Source: Patulibacter brassicae (GTDB lineage Bacteria; Actinomycetota; Thermoleophilia; Solirubrobacterales; Solirubrobacteraceae). From it: 64,000 bases of DNA. Each line of letters opens with the position of its first letter. Position 1 is the stretch's first letter. This document shows positions 26,295 through 35,145 of this stretch, piece after piece. A model generated the notes under the pieces. That model ran no database searches. It was not told where the DNA came from and saw nothing but the letters and a program-made list of their open reading frames with translations. The position numbers and the translations under genes were made by a program. The stretch lies in contig NZ_JAXAVX010000016.1 in assembly GCF_033949425.1 (NCBI RefSeq), positions 1 through 64,000 of the forward strand. Reading direction: 5' to 3'.

Positions 26295-27157
26295 CGCGCC
26301 ACCTCCTCGGCCGGCGTCATCGCCGCCGCGGCCTGCGCGTCCGCGCCGGTGGCCGCGATCCCGTCGGCCGCGGCCGCCGACATCGCCTTCGCGTAGACCT
26401 CGGCGATGTCGCGGGCGCCGTAGCGGGCGCGGAGCCCCGCCGCGCTGTCCCGGGCGACGATCCGCCCGCCACGGATGAGCGCGAGGTCCTCGCACAGCGC
26501 CTCGGCCTCCTCGAGGTAGTGCGTCGTGAGGAGGATCGTCGTGCCCTCGCGATGCAGGCGCCGCGTGTACTCCCAGAGCTCGCTGCGCAGCTCCACGTCC
26601 ACGCCCGCGGTCGGCTCGTCGAGGATGAGCAGCCGGGGCCGGTGCATGAGCGCGCGGGCGAAGAGCAGGCGCCGGCGCATGCCACCCGACAGCGCGGGTG
26701 GGCGCACGTGGGCCTTCGCCGAGAGGTCGAAGACGTCCATGAGCTCCTTCGCGCGCGCCTTCGCGTTGCGGCGGGAGATCCCGAAGTAGCCGGCGTGGTA
26801 GACGAGCACCTCCTCGACGTCGAGGAAGCGGTCGAGGTTGATCTCCTGCTCCGCGAGCCCAACGAGCCGCCGCGCGTGGCGGGTCTCGTGCTCGTGGCCG
26901 AAGACCTCGATCCGGCCCGCGGTGGGACGCACGAGGTTGGTGATCGCACCGATCAGGGTCGTCTTCCCCGCCCCGTTGGGGCCGAGCAGCCCGAAGAAGC
27001 TGCCGGCGGGCACCTCGAGCGCGAGATCGCGCACCGCGGTGAAGCCGTCGGCGTAGGTCTTCGTGAAGCCGCTGACCCGCAGGGCCGGCGCGAGGGTCGC
27101 CGGGGACTCCGGGAGGGGGTGATGATCGGTGCGCTGGTCGATCGACGAGCGGCGCAC
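26291..27157 (-). CDS. ABC transporter ATP-binding protein
   Basis: 288 aa NodI/DrrA-like ATPase. Walker A GPNGAGKT, signature LSGGMRRR, Walker B LLILDEPTAGVD and the switch His in LLTTHYLEEAEAL are all intact. An Ala-rich C-terminal tail follows. The GTG at 27157 lies 7 nt after TACAGT (27170-27165), the leaderless pattern. It drives the ABC-2 permease encoded next. Divergent from clpP. Confidence 0.92.
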   Translation of the reverse strand: MRRSSIDQRTDHHPLPESPATLAPALRVSGFTKTYADGFTAVRDLALEVPAGSFFGLLGPNGAGKTTLIGAITNLVRPTAGRIEVFGHEHETRHARRLVGLAEQEINLDRFLDVEEVLVYHAGYFGISRRNAKARAKELMDVFDLSAKAHVRPPALSGGMRRRLLFARALMHRPRLLILDEPTAGVDVELRSELWEYTRRLHREGTTILLTTHYLEEAEALCEDLALIRGGRIVARDSAAGLRARYGARDIAEVYAKAMSAAAADGIAATGADAQAAAAMTPAEEVAR

Positions 27158-27331
27158 CTCTCCGACTGTAGGGCAGCGTCCGTCGCTCCCGGCCGCGACG
27201 GGCGTTCGGCCCCGCGTCCGGCGCGGCGCGCCGGTCCCGTCCGCGAGCCGGCGCGGCGCGCCCGCCCCGCGCCGAGCGGCGTCCGTCCGCGGCGACCGGG
27301 GCGGGATCCGCCGGCCAGTAGGGTGTCCCGC

Positions 27332-27949
27332 ATGCCTCTGGTTCCGGTCGTCGTCGAGCGCACCGCGCGTGGTGAGCGCGAGTACGACATCTTCAGCCGC
27401 CTCCTCAACGAGCGGATCATCTTCCTCGGGCAGCCGATCGACGACCAGATCGCGAACCTCGTCGTCGCGCAGCTGCTGCACCTCGCCTCGGACGACGAGG
27501 ACAAGGACATCTCGCTCTACATCAACTCGCCGGGCGGCTCGGTCACCGCCGGCCTGGCGATCATGGACACGATGAACTTCGTGCGCCCGGACGTGCGCAC
27601 GATCTGCGTCGGCATCGCGATGTCCGCCGGCTCGCTGCTGCTGGCCGCCGGCGCGAAGGGCAAGCGCTTCTCGCTCCCCAACAGCCGGATCCTCACCCAC
27701 CAGCCGTCGGTGACGGGCTTCGAGGGGCAGGCCTCCGACATCGAGATCCACGCCCGCGAGCTCCTGAAGACGCGCTCGAAGCTCAACGAGATCTACGTGG
27801 GCCTCACCGGCCAGTCGCGCGAGACGATCGACCGCGACATGGAGCGCGACCGCTTCTTCAGCCCCGAGGAGGCCCGCGAGTACGGCCTCATCGACCGGGT
27901 CCTCGGCGCCGAGGACGAGGTCTCGCCGACCCCGTCCGACAAGGACTGA
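27332..27949 (+). CDS. clpP: ATP-dependent Clp protease proteolytic subunit
   Basis: 205 aa serine protease subunit forming tetradecamers with Clp ATPases in the cytoplasm. The catalytic triad positions are present: Ser in GIAMSAGSLLLAAG, His in LTHQPSVTGFEGQA and Asp in RDMERDRFFSPEEA. The hydrophobic-cleft and handle regions look normal. TAGGGT (27319-27324) stands 7 nt before the ATG, so it is leaderless. It is a single copy here, unlinked to clpX or tig. Confidence 0.95.
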   Translation: MPLVPVVVERTARGEREYDIFSRLLNERIIFLGQPIDDQIANLVVAQLLHLASDDEDKDISLYINSPGGSVTAGLAIMDTMNFVRPDVRTICVGIAMSAGSLLLAAGAKGKRFSLPNSRILTHQPSVTGFEGQASDIEIHARELLKTRSKLNEIYVGLTGQSRETIDRDMERDRFFSPEEAREYGLIDRVLGAEDEVSPTPSDKD

Positions 27950-27964
27950 CCGAGCACCGGCCGC

Positions 27965-28020
27965 GACCCCCGCACGGGGGTCCGCCACGCGGCCGCGCGC
28001 CCGCCGACCGGCGGGCGCGC
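27965..28020. terminator. Two terminator hairpins between clpP and a convergent esterase gene
   Basis: First stem GACCCCC/GGGGGTC (27965-27971 with 27976-27982, loop GCAC). Second stem is 11 bp (27995-28005 with 28010-28020, loop GACC). Tandem arrangement protects both convergent genes. Confidence 0.75.
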
Positions 28021-28031
28021 CACGTTCCGGG

Positions 28032-28931
28032 TCAGCCGCGCTCGGCGGCCGCGACGAGATCGCGGCCGAGGCGCTCGAGCGCCTCGTCGGCCTCGCGCAG
28101 GGTGCCGGCCTGGAGCTGGAAGTCGTGCCAGAGGCCCTCGAGGCGCTCGTAGCTCACGGGGTGCCCGGCCTCGCGCGCCCGAGCCACGAGCGCGTCGCCA
28201 TCGCCGACGACGACGTCGTCGGCGCCGGACTGGACCACGAGCGGGGGCAGGCCGTCCAGCGCGATGTCCTTCGGCGAGATCCCCGGCTCGGTGAGCCGCC
28301 GCCCGCCGGCGTAGGCGTCGGCGCTCTGCGAGAGCCAGCCGACGGACAGCAGCGGATCGCGGGACGCGTTCGCCGTCACCGTCGGCCCGCAGAGCGTCAG
28401 GTCGGTCCAGGGCGAGATGAGGCCGACCGCCGCCGGCAGGCCGACGCCCTCGTCGCGCAGCACGGCGAGCGTCGCCAGCGCGAGGCCGCCGCCGGCCGAG
28501 TCGCCCGCGAGGAGCAGGCGCGAGGGGCCGGTCGCGCCGGCGAGCTGCCGGTAGGCCGCGACCGCGTCCTCGAGCGCGGCCGGGAACGGGTGCTCCGGCG
28601 CGAGGCGGTAGTCGAGCAGGTGCACGTCCGCATCGGCGCCGAGCGCGAGGCCGGCCCCGAGCGCGCCGTGGCTGCGGGAGGACCCGGTCGTGTAGGCGCC
28701 GCCGTGGAGGTAGAGCACCGTCCGGCTGCCGCCGCCGACCGGCGAGACCCGCAGGGACGGCTGGCCGCCGAGCGTCGTGCGCTCGCGCTCGACCGGCCCC
28801 GGCGACGGCAGCAGGGCGCCGACGACGCTCAGGCCGGTCCGCTGGACCGCGAACGGGACCCGCGGGTGCAGCAGCGGCCGGACCCCGGCGCGGATGGTCG
28901 AGCGCAGGACGGTTCGGGGCAGGTAGGGCAT
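28032..28931 (-). CDS. Alpha/beta hydrolase, hormone-sensitive lipase type esterase
   Basis: 299 aa. Oxyanion-hole motif YLHGGAY, nucleophile elbow GDSAGGG, acid in VVQSGADDVV and His in LEGLWHDFQLQ complete the triad of the HSL (family IV) carboxylesterases. The start ATG at 28931 follows a TAGGCT box (28946-28941) by 9 nt. It should cleave short-chain esters in the cytoplasm. Divergent from a PucR-type regulator, which may control it. Confidence 0.88.
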   Translation of the reverse strand: MPYLPRTVLRSTIRAGVRPLLHPRVPFAVQRTGLSVVGALLPSPGPVERERTTLGGQPSLRVSPVGGGSRTVLYLHGGAYTTGSSRSHGALGAGLALGADADVHLLDYRLAPEHPFPAALEDAVAAYRQLAGATGPSRLLLAGDSAGGGLALATLAVLRDEGVGLPAAVGLISPWTDLTLCGPTVTANASRDPLLSVGWLSQSADAYAGGRRLTEPGISPKDIALDGLPPLVVQSGADDVVVGDGDALVARAREAGHPVSYERLEGLWHDFQLQAGTLREADEALERLGRDLVAAAERG

Positions 28932-29088
28932 CGCGGATCGAGCCTAGGCGCGCCCCCCGGGCCGTCGCGTGGGTCGTCGGCACCGTTCGCGGCGACGCGG
29001 CGGTGCCGCGGCCCCACCCCGAGGCGCGGTCCGTCGGTCGTCCGGACCGGCCGTCGCGCGGCCGGGCAGCCGGTAGGGTCGCCGCCGG

Positions 29089-30366
29089 ATGCCTCCCCCG
29101 CCCGATCCCGCGCGCGCCGGTGGCGGCGCCGCCGATCCGCTGCCGCCCTGGGGGGCCCTGGTCGCGTCGCTCGTCGCCGACCCGGCGTGGTTCGACGCCG
29201 TCGTGGACACGGTCACCGAGGCGATCCACCGGCGCGTGCCGGACCTCGGCGGCGACGCCGATCTGCAGCGCGCCACGCGCGAGAGCGTCGCCGACAACCT
29301 GCGCCTCTTCGGCGCGATCGGCGAGCGGCGCGTCGATCCCGCGCGGATCGACCTGCCCGCGCTCGCCGTCGAGTACGCCCGGCGCCTCGCGCACCGGGGC
29401 GTGCCCCTGGACGCGCTCCTGCGGACCTACCAGACGGCGCACGCGACGGTCTGGCACATCTGGGTCGGGCTCGTGCGCGAGCGGCTGGACGACCCGGCGC
29501 TCGTCGGGCAGGCGCTCGCGGAGAGCGCCGAGGCGATGTTCGCGTTCATCGAGCTGCTCTCCGACCGGGCACGGGACGTCTTCCACGAGGAGCGCGAGCA
29601 GTGGACGCGCTCGAGCGCCGCCGTGCGGGCCGAGACCGTGCGCGCGCTGCTCGACGGCGGCGCGATCGACCTGACCACCGCCGGGGGCCGGCTGCGCTAC
29701 GACCTGCGCCGGCACCACGTCGCCGTCGTGGCCTGGCCCGCCGGCCGCGAGGACGCCACGCAGGGCAGCGCGACGCTCGAGCGCGCGCTCACGGCCGCGC
29801 TCACCGGCCTCGGGACGGGGACCCCGCTCGTCGTCGCGCTCGAGGGCGCCGCGGCGTTCGGGTGGGTCGGCAGCAGCGCCGCTCCCGACGAGCCCGCGCT
29901 GCTGGCGGCGATCGCCGCCCGCGCCGGGCACGGCCCGCGGCTGGCGATCGGGACCGCCGGTCGCGATCTCGACGGCTTCCGGCGCAGTCACCGCGAGGCG
30001 CTGCACGCGCGGCGCGTCGCCGAGCTCCACGGCGGCGACCGCGCCGTCTGGCCCTACGGCGAGATCGCGGTCGAGGCGCTCGCGAGCGTCGAGCTCGACG
30101 GGGCCCGGGCGCTCGTCCGGCGCCGGCTGGGGCCGCTGCTGGCCCTGCCGGACCGCGACGAGCTCCTGCGGACCGCCCAGGTCCACCTGGAGGAGCAGAG
30201 CCGCCCGCGACGCGCGGCGCTGCGCCTGGACCTGCACGAGAACACCGTCGCCAACCGCGTGCGGCGGATCGAGCGCGCGCTCGGGCATCCCCTCGACGCG
30301 CACCCGACCGAGATCCTGCTCGCGTGCCGCCTGGCGCCGCTGGTGCTCGGCGACCGGTCGCGGTAG
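29089..30366 (+). CDS. PucR/CdaR family transcriptional regulator
   Basis: 425 aa. The N-terminal helical region (to about residue 180) resembles the RsbR-like/PucR sensor part; the centre is the degenerate GGDEF-like domain; the C-terminus is the PucR HTH with ALRLDLHENTVANRVRRIE. Such activators sense metabolites. TAGGGT (29074-29079) lies 9 nt before the ATG. It sits between a divergent esterase and a convergent monooxygenase gene; either may be its target. Confidence 0.85.
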   Translation: MPPPPDPARAGGGAADPLPPWGALVASLVADPAWFDAVVDTVTEAIHRRVPDLGGDADLQRATRESVADNLRLFGAIGERRVDPARIDLPALAVEYARRLAHRGVPLDALLRTYQTAHATVWHIWVGLVRERLDDPALVGQALAESAEAMFAFIELLSDRARDVFHEEREQWTRSSAAVRAETVRALLDGGAIDLTTAGGRLRYDLRRHHVAVVAWPAGREDATQGSATLERALTAALTGLGTGTPLVVALEGAAAFGWVGSSAAPDEPALLAAIAARAGHGPRLAIGTAGRDLDGFRRSHREALHARRVAELHGGDRAVWPYGEIAVEALASVELDGARALVRRRLGPLLALPDRDELLRTAQVHLEEQSRPRRAALRLDLHENTVANRVRRIERALGHPLDAHPTEILLACRLAPLVLGDRSR

Positions 30367-30372
30367 CCGGCG

Positions 30373-31917
30373 CTACGCCGGGACGGCGACGCGGTCCGGC
30401 GACGCGGGCGCCGTCGTCGGCGCGACCCAGGTGAAGTCGGCGGGATCGACCTGGCGGGTGCGGCGGCGGTACTCGAGCACCTGGGCCGGCCAGTTGTTCG
30501 CGTTGCGGCCGTTCGCGTCGACGTACCAGCTCTCGCAGCCGGTCTGCCAGACCGTCCGCGACAGTCGCTCCTGCGTCTCGCGGTCGAACGACTCGAGCAC
30601 CTCGGGACGCACGTCCATCCAGCCGCCGCCCCGGGCGGCCAGCCGCTGCAGCGCGTCGACGACGTAGTTCGCCTGGCTCTCGATGACGTAGACGATCGAT
30701 CCGGAACCGAGGTTCGTGTTCGGCCCGTAGACGAGGAACATGTTCGGGAAGCCCGAGACGGTGATCCCCAGGTGCGCGCGCTCGCCGGCGGCCCACTCGG
30801 CGCTCAGCTCGCGCCCGCCGCGGCCGACGATCTCCATCGGCGCGACGAAGTCCTTCGAGCGGAAGCCCGTCCCGTAGATGATGACGTCGGCCGGCCGCTC
30901 GACCCCGGACGTCGAGACGAGGCCGGTCGCGGTGACCTCGCGGACGGACTCCGGCACGACGTCGACGTTCGGGCGGACCATCGCGTCGTAGTAGTTCTCG
31001 CTGAAGAGGACGCGCTTGCAGCCGAACGCGTAGTCGGGCGTGAGGATCCGGCGCAGCTCGTCGTCGGCGACCTTGCTGCGGAGGTGGCGCAGGCACCAGC
31101 GACGGAACGGCTCGCTCGTGATCGGGTGGCGCACCATGCCGTAGGTCCCCGCCTCGCCGAAGGCGAACCAGCCGAGCCGCTCGAGCTTCTGGAGGATCGG
31201 CAGGCGGGCGAAGAGCCGGTGGTGCCGCTCGGCGTAGGTCGCCTGGAACCGCGGCAGGATGTAGGGCGCCGACCGCTGGTAGACGGTCAGCCGCTCGACC
31301 TGCGGCGCGATCCGCGGGATGAACTGGATCGCGCTGGCGCCCGTCCCGACGACCGCGACGTGCTTGCCGGAGAGGTCGACGTCGTGCCGCCAGCGGGCGC
31401 TGTGGAACGCCGTGCCGGTGAACCGGTCGATGCCGTCGATGGCCGGGTAGGCCGGCTCGCTGAGCTGCCCGCAGGCGGGGATGAGCACGTCGGCGTCGAA
31501 CGCGCCGCGATCGGTCTCCAGCCGCCACCGGCCCTCGGCGTCGTCGAACACCGCGCGCTCGACGGTGGTCGACAGCTGCAGCCGGTCGCGCAGGCCGAAG
31601 CGGTCCACGCAGCCGTCGATGTACTCGAGGATCGCGGGCTGCTCGGAGTAGCGGTTCGGCCACTCGTGGTTCGGCGCGAAGGAGTACGAGTACAGCGGCG
31701 AGGGCACGTCGCACGCGGCGCCCGGGTACGTGTTGTCGCGCCAGACGCCGCCGACGCCATCGGCCCGGTCGAAGATCCGGAGGTTGCGGAAGCCCGCCTG
31801 CGCGAGGCGGATGGCGACGCCGATGCCGCCGAAGCCGGCGCCGATGATGGCGATCGACGGGCGCGGGCCGCCGGTCGCGGGCGTCGGGGCGGCGGGAGCG
31901 GGGCTGGTGGTCGACAT
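30373..31917 (-). CDS. FAD-dependent flavin-binding monooxygenase, Baeyer-Villiger type
   Basis: 514 aa. N-terminal FAD motif IAIIGAGFGGIGVAIRLA, the Baeyer-Villiger fingerprint FTGTAFHSARWRHD (F-x-G-x3-H-x3-W), and NADP motif VAVVGTGASAIQFIPRI are all in order. The C-terminal GTGFRSKDF and FPNMFLVYGPNTNLG are typical. It should oxygenate ketones or related substrates with NADPH. The ATG at 31917 is chosen by the short distance to the Rossmann strand; ATG 31929 is an in-frame alternative. The downstream FAA hydrolase is separate but could act in the same catabolic route. Confidence 0.9.
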   Translation of the reverse strand: MSTTSPAPAAPTPATGGPRPSIAIIGAGFGGIGVAIRLAQAGFRNLRIFDRADGVGGVWRDNTYPGAACDVPSPLYSYSFAPNHEWPNRYSEQPAILEYIDGCVDRFGLRDRLQLSTTVERAVFDDAEGRWRLETDRGAFDADVLIPACGQLSEPAYPAIDGIDRFTGTAFHSARWRHDVDLSGKHVAVVGTGASAIQFIPRIAPQVERLTVYQRSAPYILPRFQATYAERHHRLFARLPILQKLERLGWFAFGEAGTYGMVRHPITSEPFRRWCLRHLRSKVADDELRRILTPDYAFGCKRVLFSENYYDAMVRPNVDVVPESVREVTATGLVSTSGVERPADVIIYGTGFRSKDFVAPMEIVGRGGRELSAEWAAGERAHLGITVSGFPNMFLVYGPNTNLGSGSIVYVIESQANYVVDALQRLAARGGGWMDVRPEVLESFDRETQERLSRTVWQTGCESWYVDANGRNANNWPAQVLEYRRRTRQVDPADFTWVAPTTAPASPDRVAVPA

Positions 31918-32025
31918 CGCGTCTCGCATGATGCGCCCACGCCGCCCGGCGGTCCTGTGGCCGGCGCACAACGGCGACCGCTCCCGCATCCGTCCCGCCA
32001 CACCCGGCCCGTCCGGGGCGGCGCG

Positions 32026-32829
32026 CTACGGGACGACCGCGTGGCGAATCGCGCCGAGGCCCTCGATCTCGACCCGGACGACCTGCCCCGGCTCGAGGTA
32101 GCGCGGAGGCCGCAGCCCGTGACCGACGCCGGCGGGGGTCCCCGTCAGGACGAGGTCGCCCGGGCGCAGGGTGATCGCCGCCCGCAGGTGGTCGACGATC
32201 CGCGGCACCCGGAACACCATGTCGGCCGTCGACGCGTCCTGGCGCGGCTCGTCGTCGACCCAGCTGCGGATCCGCAGGGCGTGCGGGTCGGGGACCTCGT
32301 CGGCGGTCGTGATCCAGGGTCCGAACGGGCACCAGCCGTCGCTGCCCTTCGCGCGCGTCCACTGCTCCTCGCTCGCCTGCAGATCGCGCGCGGAGACGTC
32401 GTCGGCCACGGCGTAGCCGGCGACGCCGACCTCGCCGCTCGGGAGGGTGCCGAGCACGACCGCCAGCTCCGCCTCGTAGTCCAGGCGGGTCGTGAGCCGC
32501 CCCCGCGAGACCGGGTCGTCCGGATGCCCGGCGGCCGTCGGCGGCATCGTGAAGACCAGCGGCTCGCCCGGTGCCTCGTTCCCGAGCTCGGCGGCGTGCG
32601 CGGCGTAGTTGCGCCCGACGCCGTAGAGCACCGGCGGCGGGTGGGGCATCCGCAGCTCGACCTCCGCCAGCGGCAGCACGGGGCCCGTCGCGGGCCGGCG
32701 GTCGCCGCTGCGCAGGCGGTCCAGCACGCTCTCGCCGTCGGCGAACGCCACGACGACGTCGTCGCGGATCTCGCCGCCGAGGACGGCGCCGGAGGGGTCG
32801 TCGCGTCGCCGGAAGCTCGCGAGGCGCAT
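32026..32829 (-). CDS. Fumarylacetoacetate hydrolase family protein
   Basis: 267 aa. Metal ligands of the FAH fold are visible in TRLDYEAELAVVLG (Glu-x-Glu) and DVSARDLQ (Asp), with the C-terminal motif GDLVLTGTPAGVGHGLRPP. Relatives are 2-hydroxyhepta-2,4-diene-1,7-dioate isomerases or oxalocrotonate decarboxylases in aromatic catabolism; acylpyruvases are also possible. TACGCT (32841-32836) stands 6 nt before the ATG (leaderless). Confidence 0.88.
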   Translation of the reverse strand: MRLASFRRRDDPSGAVLGGEIRDDVVVAFADGESVLDRLRSGDRRPATGPVLPLAEVELRMPHPPPVLYGVGRNYAAHAAELGNEAPGEPLVFTMPPTAAGHPDDPVSRGRLTTRLDYEAELAVVLGTLPSGEVGVAGYAVADDVSARDLQASEEQWTRAKGSDGWCPFGPWITTADEVPDPHALRIRSWVDDEPRQDASTADMVFRVPRIVDHLRAAITLRPGDLVLTGTPAGVGHGLRPPRYLEPGQVVRVEIEGLGAIRHAVVP

Positions 32830-32907
32830 GCCCCGAGCGTACGCCCGCCGCGGCCGCGATCCCGGTGGTGGTGGAGGTCGGGCGCCCGGTCTGCCAGCAT
32901 CAGGGGC

Positions 32908-33447
32908 GTGCCGCGCTGGCTCTCCGGCCACCTGCTCGTCGCGTCGCCCACGATCGGCGACCCGAGCTTCACGCGCACGGTCGTGCTGCTCGTCGACCAC
33001 GACGAGGAGGGTGCGCTCGGCGTCGTGCTGAACCGCCCGACCACCACGGCGGTCGAGGTCGCGGTGCCCGACCTCTCGGGGCTCTTCTCGCCGGAGGACG
33101 TGGTCCACGACGGCGGACCGGTGCAGCCGGAGGCGCTGCTGACCGTCGCCGAGTTCCGCGATCCGGCGGACGCGGCGCTGCTCGTGCTCGGCCGCGTCGG
33201 CATGGTCCGGGGCGACGACGACGAGGCGCCGGACGTCGACCGGGCCCGCGCCTACGCCGGCTACGCGGGCTGGGCGCCGGGCCAGCTCGAGGAGGAGCTG
33301 GGACGCGGCGACTGGATCGCCCTGCCGGCCCGTCCGGACGACCTCTTCCTGCCGGAGGCCGAGGAGCTGTGGACCCGCGCGCTCGAGCGGCTCGGCGGGC
33401 CCTTCGCCCGCCTCGCGCACCCGCCCGAGGACCCGTCGGTCAACTGA
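32908..33447 (+). CDS. YqgE/AlgH family protein (DUF179)
   Basis: 179 aa. The N-terminal signature GHLLVASPTIGDPSFTRTVV and LNRPT identify the family, with YAGYAGWAPGQLEEELGRG in the second half. The biochemical function of YqgE proteins is not settled. A weak CAGCAT box (32895-32900) lies 7 nt before the GTG. Its 3' end overlaps the convergent gene at 33440 by 8 nt. Confidence 0.88.
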   Translation: MPRWLSGHLLVASPTIGDPSFTRTVVLLVDHDEEGALGVVLNRPTTTAVEVAVPDLSGLFSPEDVVHDGGPVQPEALLTVAEFRDPADAALLVLGRVGMVRGDDDEAPDVDRARAYAGYAGWAPGQLEEELGRGDWIALPARPDDLFLPEAEELWTRALERLGGPFARLAHPPEDPSVN

Positions 33448-33778
33448 CGGCGGGCCCGGCGCCGGTGGCGCCGGCCTCCCCGGCGGGATCCTCGTCCTCG
33501 TCCGGGTCGTGGACCGCGCTGCCCTCGCTGACCGCGCGCGGCGCCGGGATCCGCGCGGCCAGCCCATCGCGCCGCTGCCGCAGCGGGCCGGCGAGCGCCG
33601 CCAGGCGCGGGCGCGCCTCCTCCGGCAGGTCCCGGTAGGCGCCCCGCAGCTCCTCCAGCACGCGGTCGGCGTCGTCCAGCGCGTCGCGCGCCGACGTCCA
33701 GGCCTGCTCCTCGGTCGCCTCCTCCCCGCGCGAGAGCGCGGCGGAGGCGTCGGCGAGGCGTTCGAGCGGCAGCCGCAT
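33440..33778 (-). CDS. Small helical acidic-tailed protein of unknown function
   Basis: 112 aa. It is predicted all-helical (Leu/Ala/Arg/Glu heptads in residues 1-75), with an acidic Asp/Glu/Ala-rich C-terminal tail. Box TACGCT (33790-33785) lies 6 nt before the ATG. Its start and that of the first array lipoprotein are only 29 nt apart in divergent orientation, so the two share a minimal promoter region. The C-terminal end overlaps yqgE. No family recognised. Confidence 0.6.
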   Translation of the reverse strand: MRLPLERLADASAALSRGEEATEEQAWTSARDALDDADRVLEELRGAYRDLPEEARPRLAALAGPLRQRRDGLAARIPAPRAVSEGSAVHDPDEDEDPAGEAGATGAGPAVS

Positions 33779-33807
33779 GGCGCCAGCGTAGGCGTAGGGT
33801 GTCCGGC
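33779..33807. promoter_or_regulatory. Minimal divergent promoter: two -10 boxes in 29 bp
   Basis: Minus-strand -10 TACGCT (33790-33785) and plus-strand -10 TAGGGT (33795-33800) are separated by 4 bp, and each is 6-7 nt from its own start codon. Any -35 contacts must fall inside the opposing coding sequence. Confidence 0.65.
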
Positions 33808-34278
33808 ATGCCCGCCCGCCGCACCGCCGCCGCGCTCTCCGCGGCGCTCGCGATGACCCTCGCGGGGTGCGGCGACGACGCCGACCCGACGGCGTTCGCG
33901 GCCGCCACCGACCGGACGTGCCGGGACGTGGCCGCGGCGGTCACGACGCTGCGCGAGGAGCTCGTGCGGGGGGACGGCGACTCCGTCAGCGCCGCGCTGC
34001 GCACCGCCGTGGACCGGTACGCGCAGCGGGTCGACCGCGCGGCGTCCACGCTCGCCGACGCGCAGGCGCCCGACGACGACCGCGACTTCCGCGACGGGGC
34101 GGTCGGCGCCCTGCGCGAGCACGCCGCGACGCTGCGCCGGGCGGCCCGTCAGGCCGCGTCGGGCACGCTGCCCACCGCACTGGCCCAGCAGCTCGAGCGC
34201 ACCGGTCCCGCCGCGCTGCCCGAGATCCCCGACGGGATCCTCGAGAGCGCGCCGGCCTGCCGGGCCGCCGTCCGCTGA
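33808..34278 (+). CDS. Small lipoprotein, member 1 of a tandem paralogous family
   Basis: 156 aa. Signal peptide with lipobox TLAGCGDD (lipid Cys near residue 21). The mature part has the family layout: an early Cys in DRTCRDV, two amphipathic helical stretches with QAPDDDRDF between them, and a terminal ESAPACRAAV. The two mature Cys could pair. TAGGGT is 7 nt before the ATG. Function unknown; first of seven related genes on this strand. Confidence 0.75.
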   Translation: MPARRTAAALSAALAMTLAGCGDDADPTAFAAATDRTCRDVAAAVTTLREELVRGDGDSVSAALRTAVDRYAQRVDRAASTLADAQAPDDDRDFRDGAVGALREHAATLRRAARQAASGTLPTALAQQLERTGPAALPEIPDGILESAPACRAAVR

Positions 34279-34345
34279 CCGCGGCCCGTCGCGCGCGGCG
34301 CCGCCCGGCGCACCGCGACGTCGCGCGGCGGTACCCTGAGCGGCC

Positions 34346-35080
34346 GTGCTGCGGTCCCGACCGACCCCGCTCCTGCGCGCCGGCCTCGCCCTGGCGGCGA
34401 CGAGCTGCGCCCTGACCCTCGCCGCGTGCGGCGGCGCCGGGTACGGCGAGCCGGTCGCCGGCGGCGACGGCGCCGCCCCGGTCGCCGGGGCGACGGTCCC
34501 GCAGGACGGCGCGACCGGCGGCTCCACGGACGGGCAGACCCGGACGACGACGCGCACGAGCTCGTCGCGCAGCACGTCGACGACGACCCGCTCGACGCCG
34601 TCCGCCGGCGGCGGGGACGGCGGTGGCGACGGCGGCTCCACGGGCCGGACCGGCGGCGGCCCGACGATCGCGTCCTACTCGAGCGCCGTGAACGGCTTCT
34701 GCCAGCAGTTCACGAGCGCCGGGCAGGCGTACAACCAGGCGTTCCAGGAGCTCGCCTCCGGCGGGGACACGAGCTCCGCCGGCGCCCGCAAGCTCCTCGG
34801 GCAGGCGACCGTCGCGTTCAGCGACGGGCTCAAGGGCGCGGCGTCGGCCCTGCGCAAGGGCACCCCGCCGGCGAGCCAGCGCGGCTTCCACACCCGGACC
34901 CTCAGCGCGCTGGACAGCATCACGTCGGCCATCGGCGGCTCGCGGTCGCAGCTGCTCGCCGGCGACACCGCCGCCCTGGGCCGCGTGGCGACGAAGGTCC
35001 AGGCCAGCGGCGCGGCCGGCGTGAAGGTCCCCGCGGCGATCGCCTCCCGAGCGCCCGCGTGCAAGGCGTTCGCGGGCTGA
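34346..35080 (+). CDS. Small lipoprotein, member 2 of the tandem family (with Ser/Thr linker)
   Basis: 244 aa. Lipobox TLAACGG near residue 28, then about 75 residues of Gly/Ser/Thr/Arg low complexity that could span the cell wall, then the family core: SYSSAVNGFCQQFTSAG, a helical middle with TPPASQRGFHTRTL, and the ending SRAPACKAFAG. It is the longest member because of the linker. Start GTG 34346, with TACCCT (34332-34337) 8 nt upstream. Extracytoplasmic; ligand unknown. Confidence 0.75.
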   Translation: MLRSRPTPLLRAGLALAATSCALTLAACGGAGYGEPVAGGDGAAPVAGATVPQDGATGGSTDGQTRTTTRTSSSRSTSTTTRSTPSAGGGDGGGDGGSTGRTGGGPTIASYSSAVNGFCQQFTSAGQAYNQAFQELASGGDTSSAGARKLLGQATVAFSDGLKGAASALRKGTPPASQRGFHTRTLSALDSITSAIGGSRSQLLAGDTAALGRVATKVQASGAAGVKVPAAIASRAPACKAFAG

Positions 35081-35145
35081 AGCCCGACGACGGGCGGCCG
35101 GCGGGCGCCGGGCGCCTGCGCGACCGGCCCCGTACGATCCGGCGC

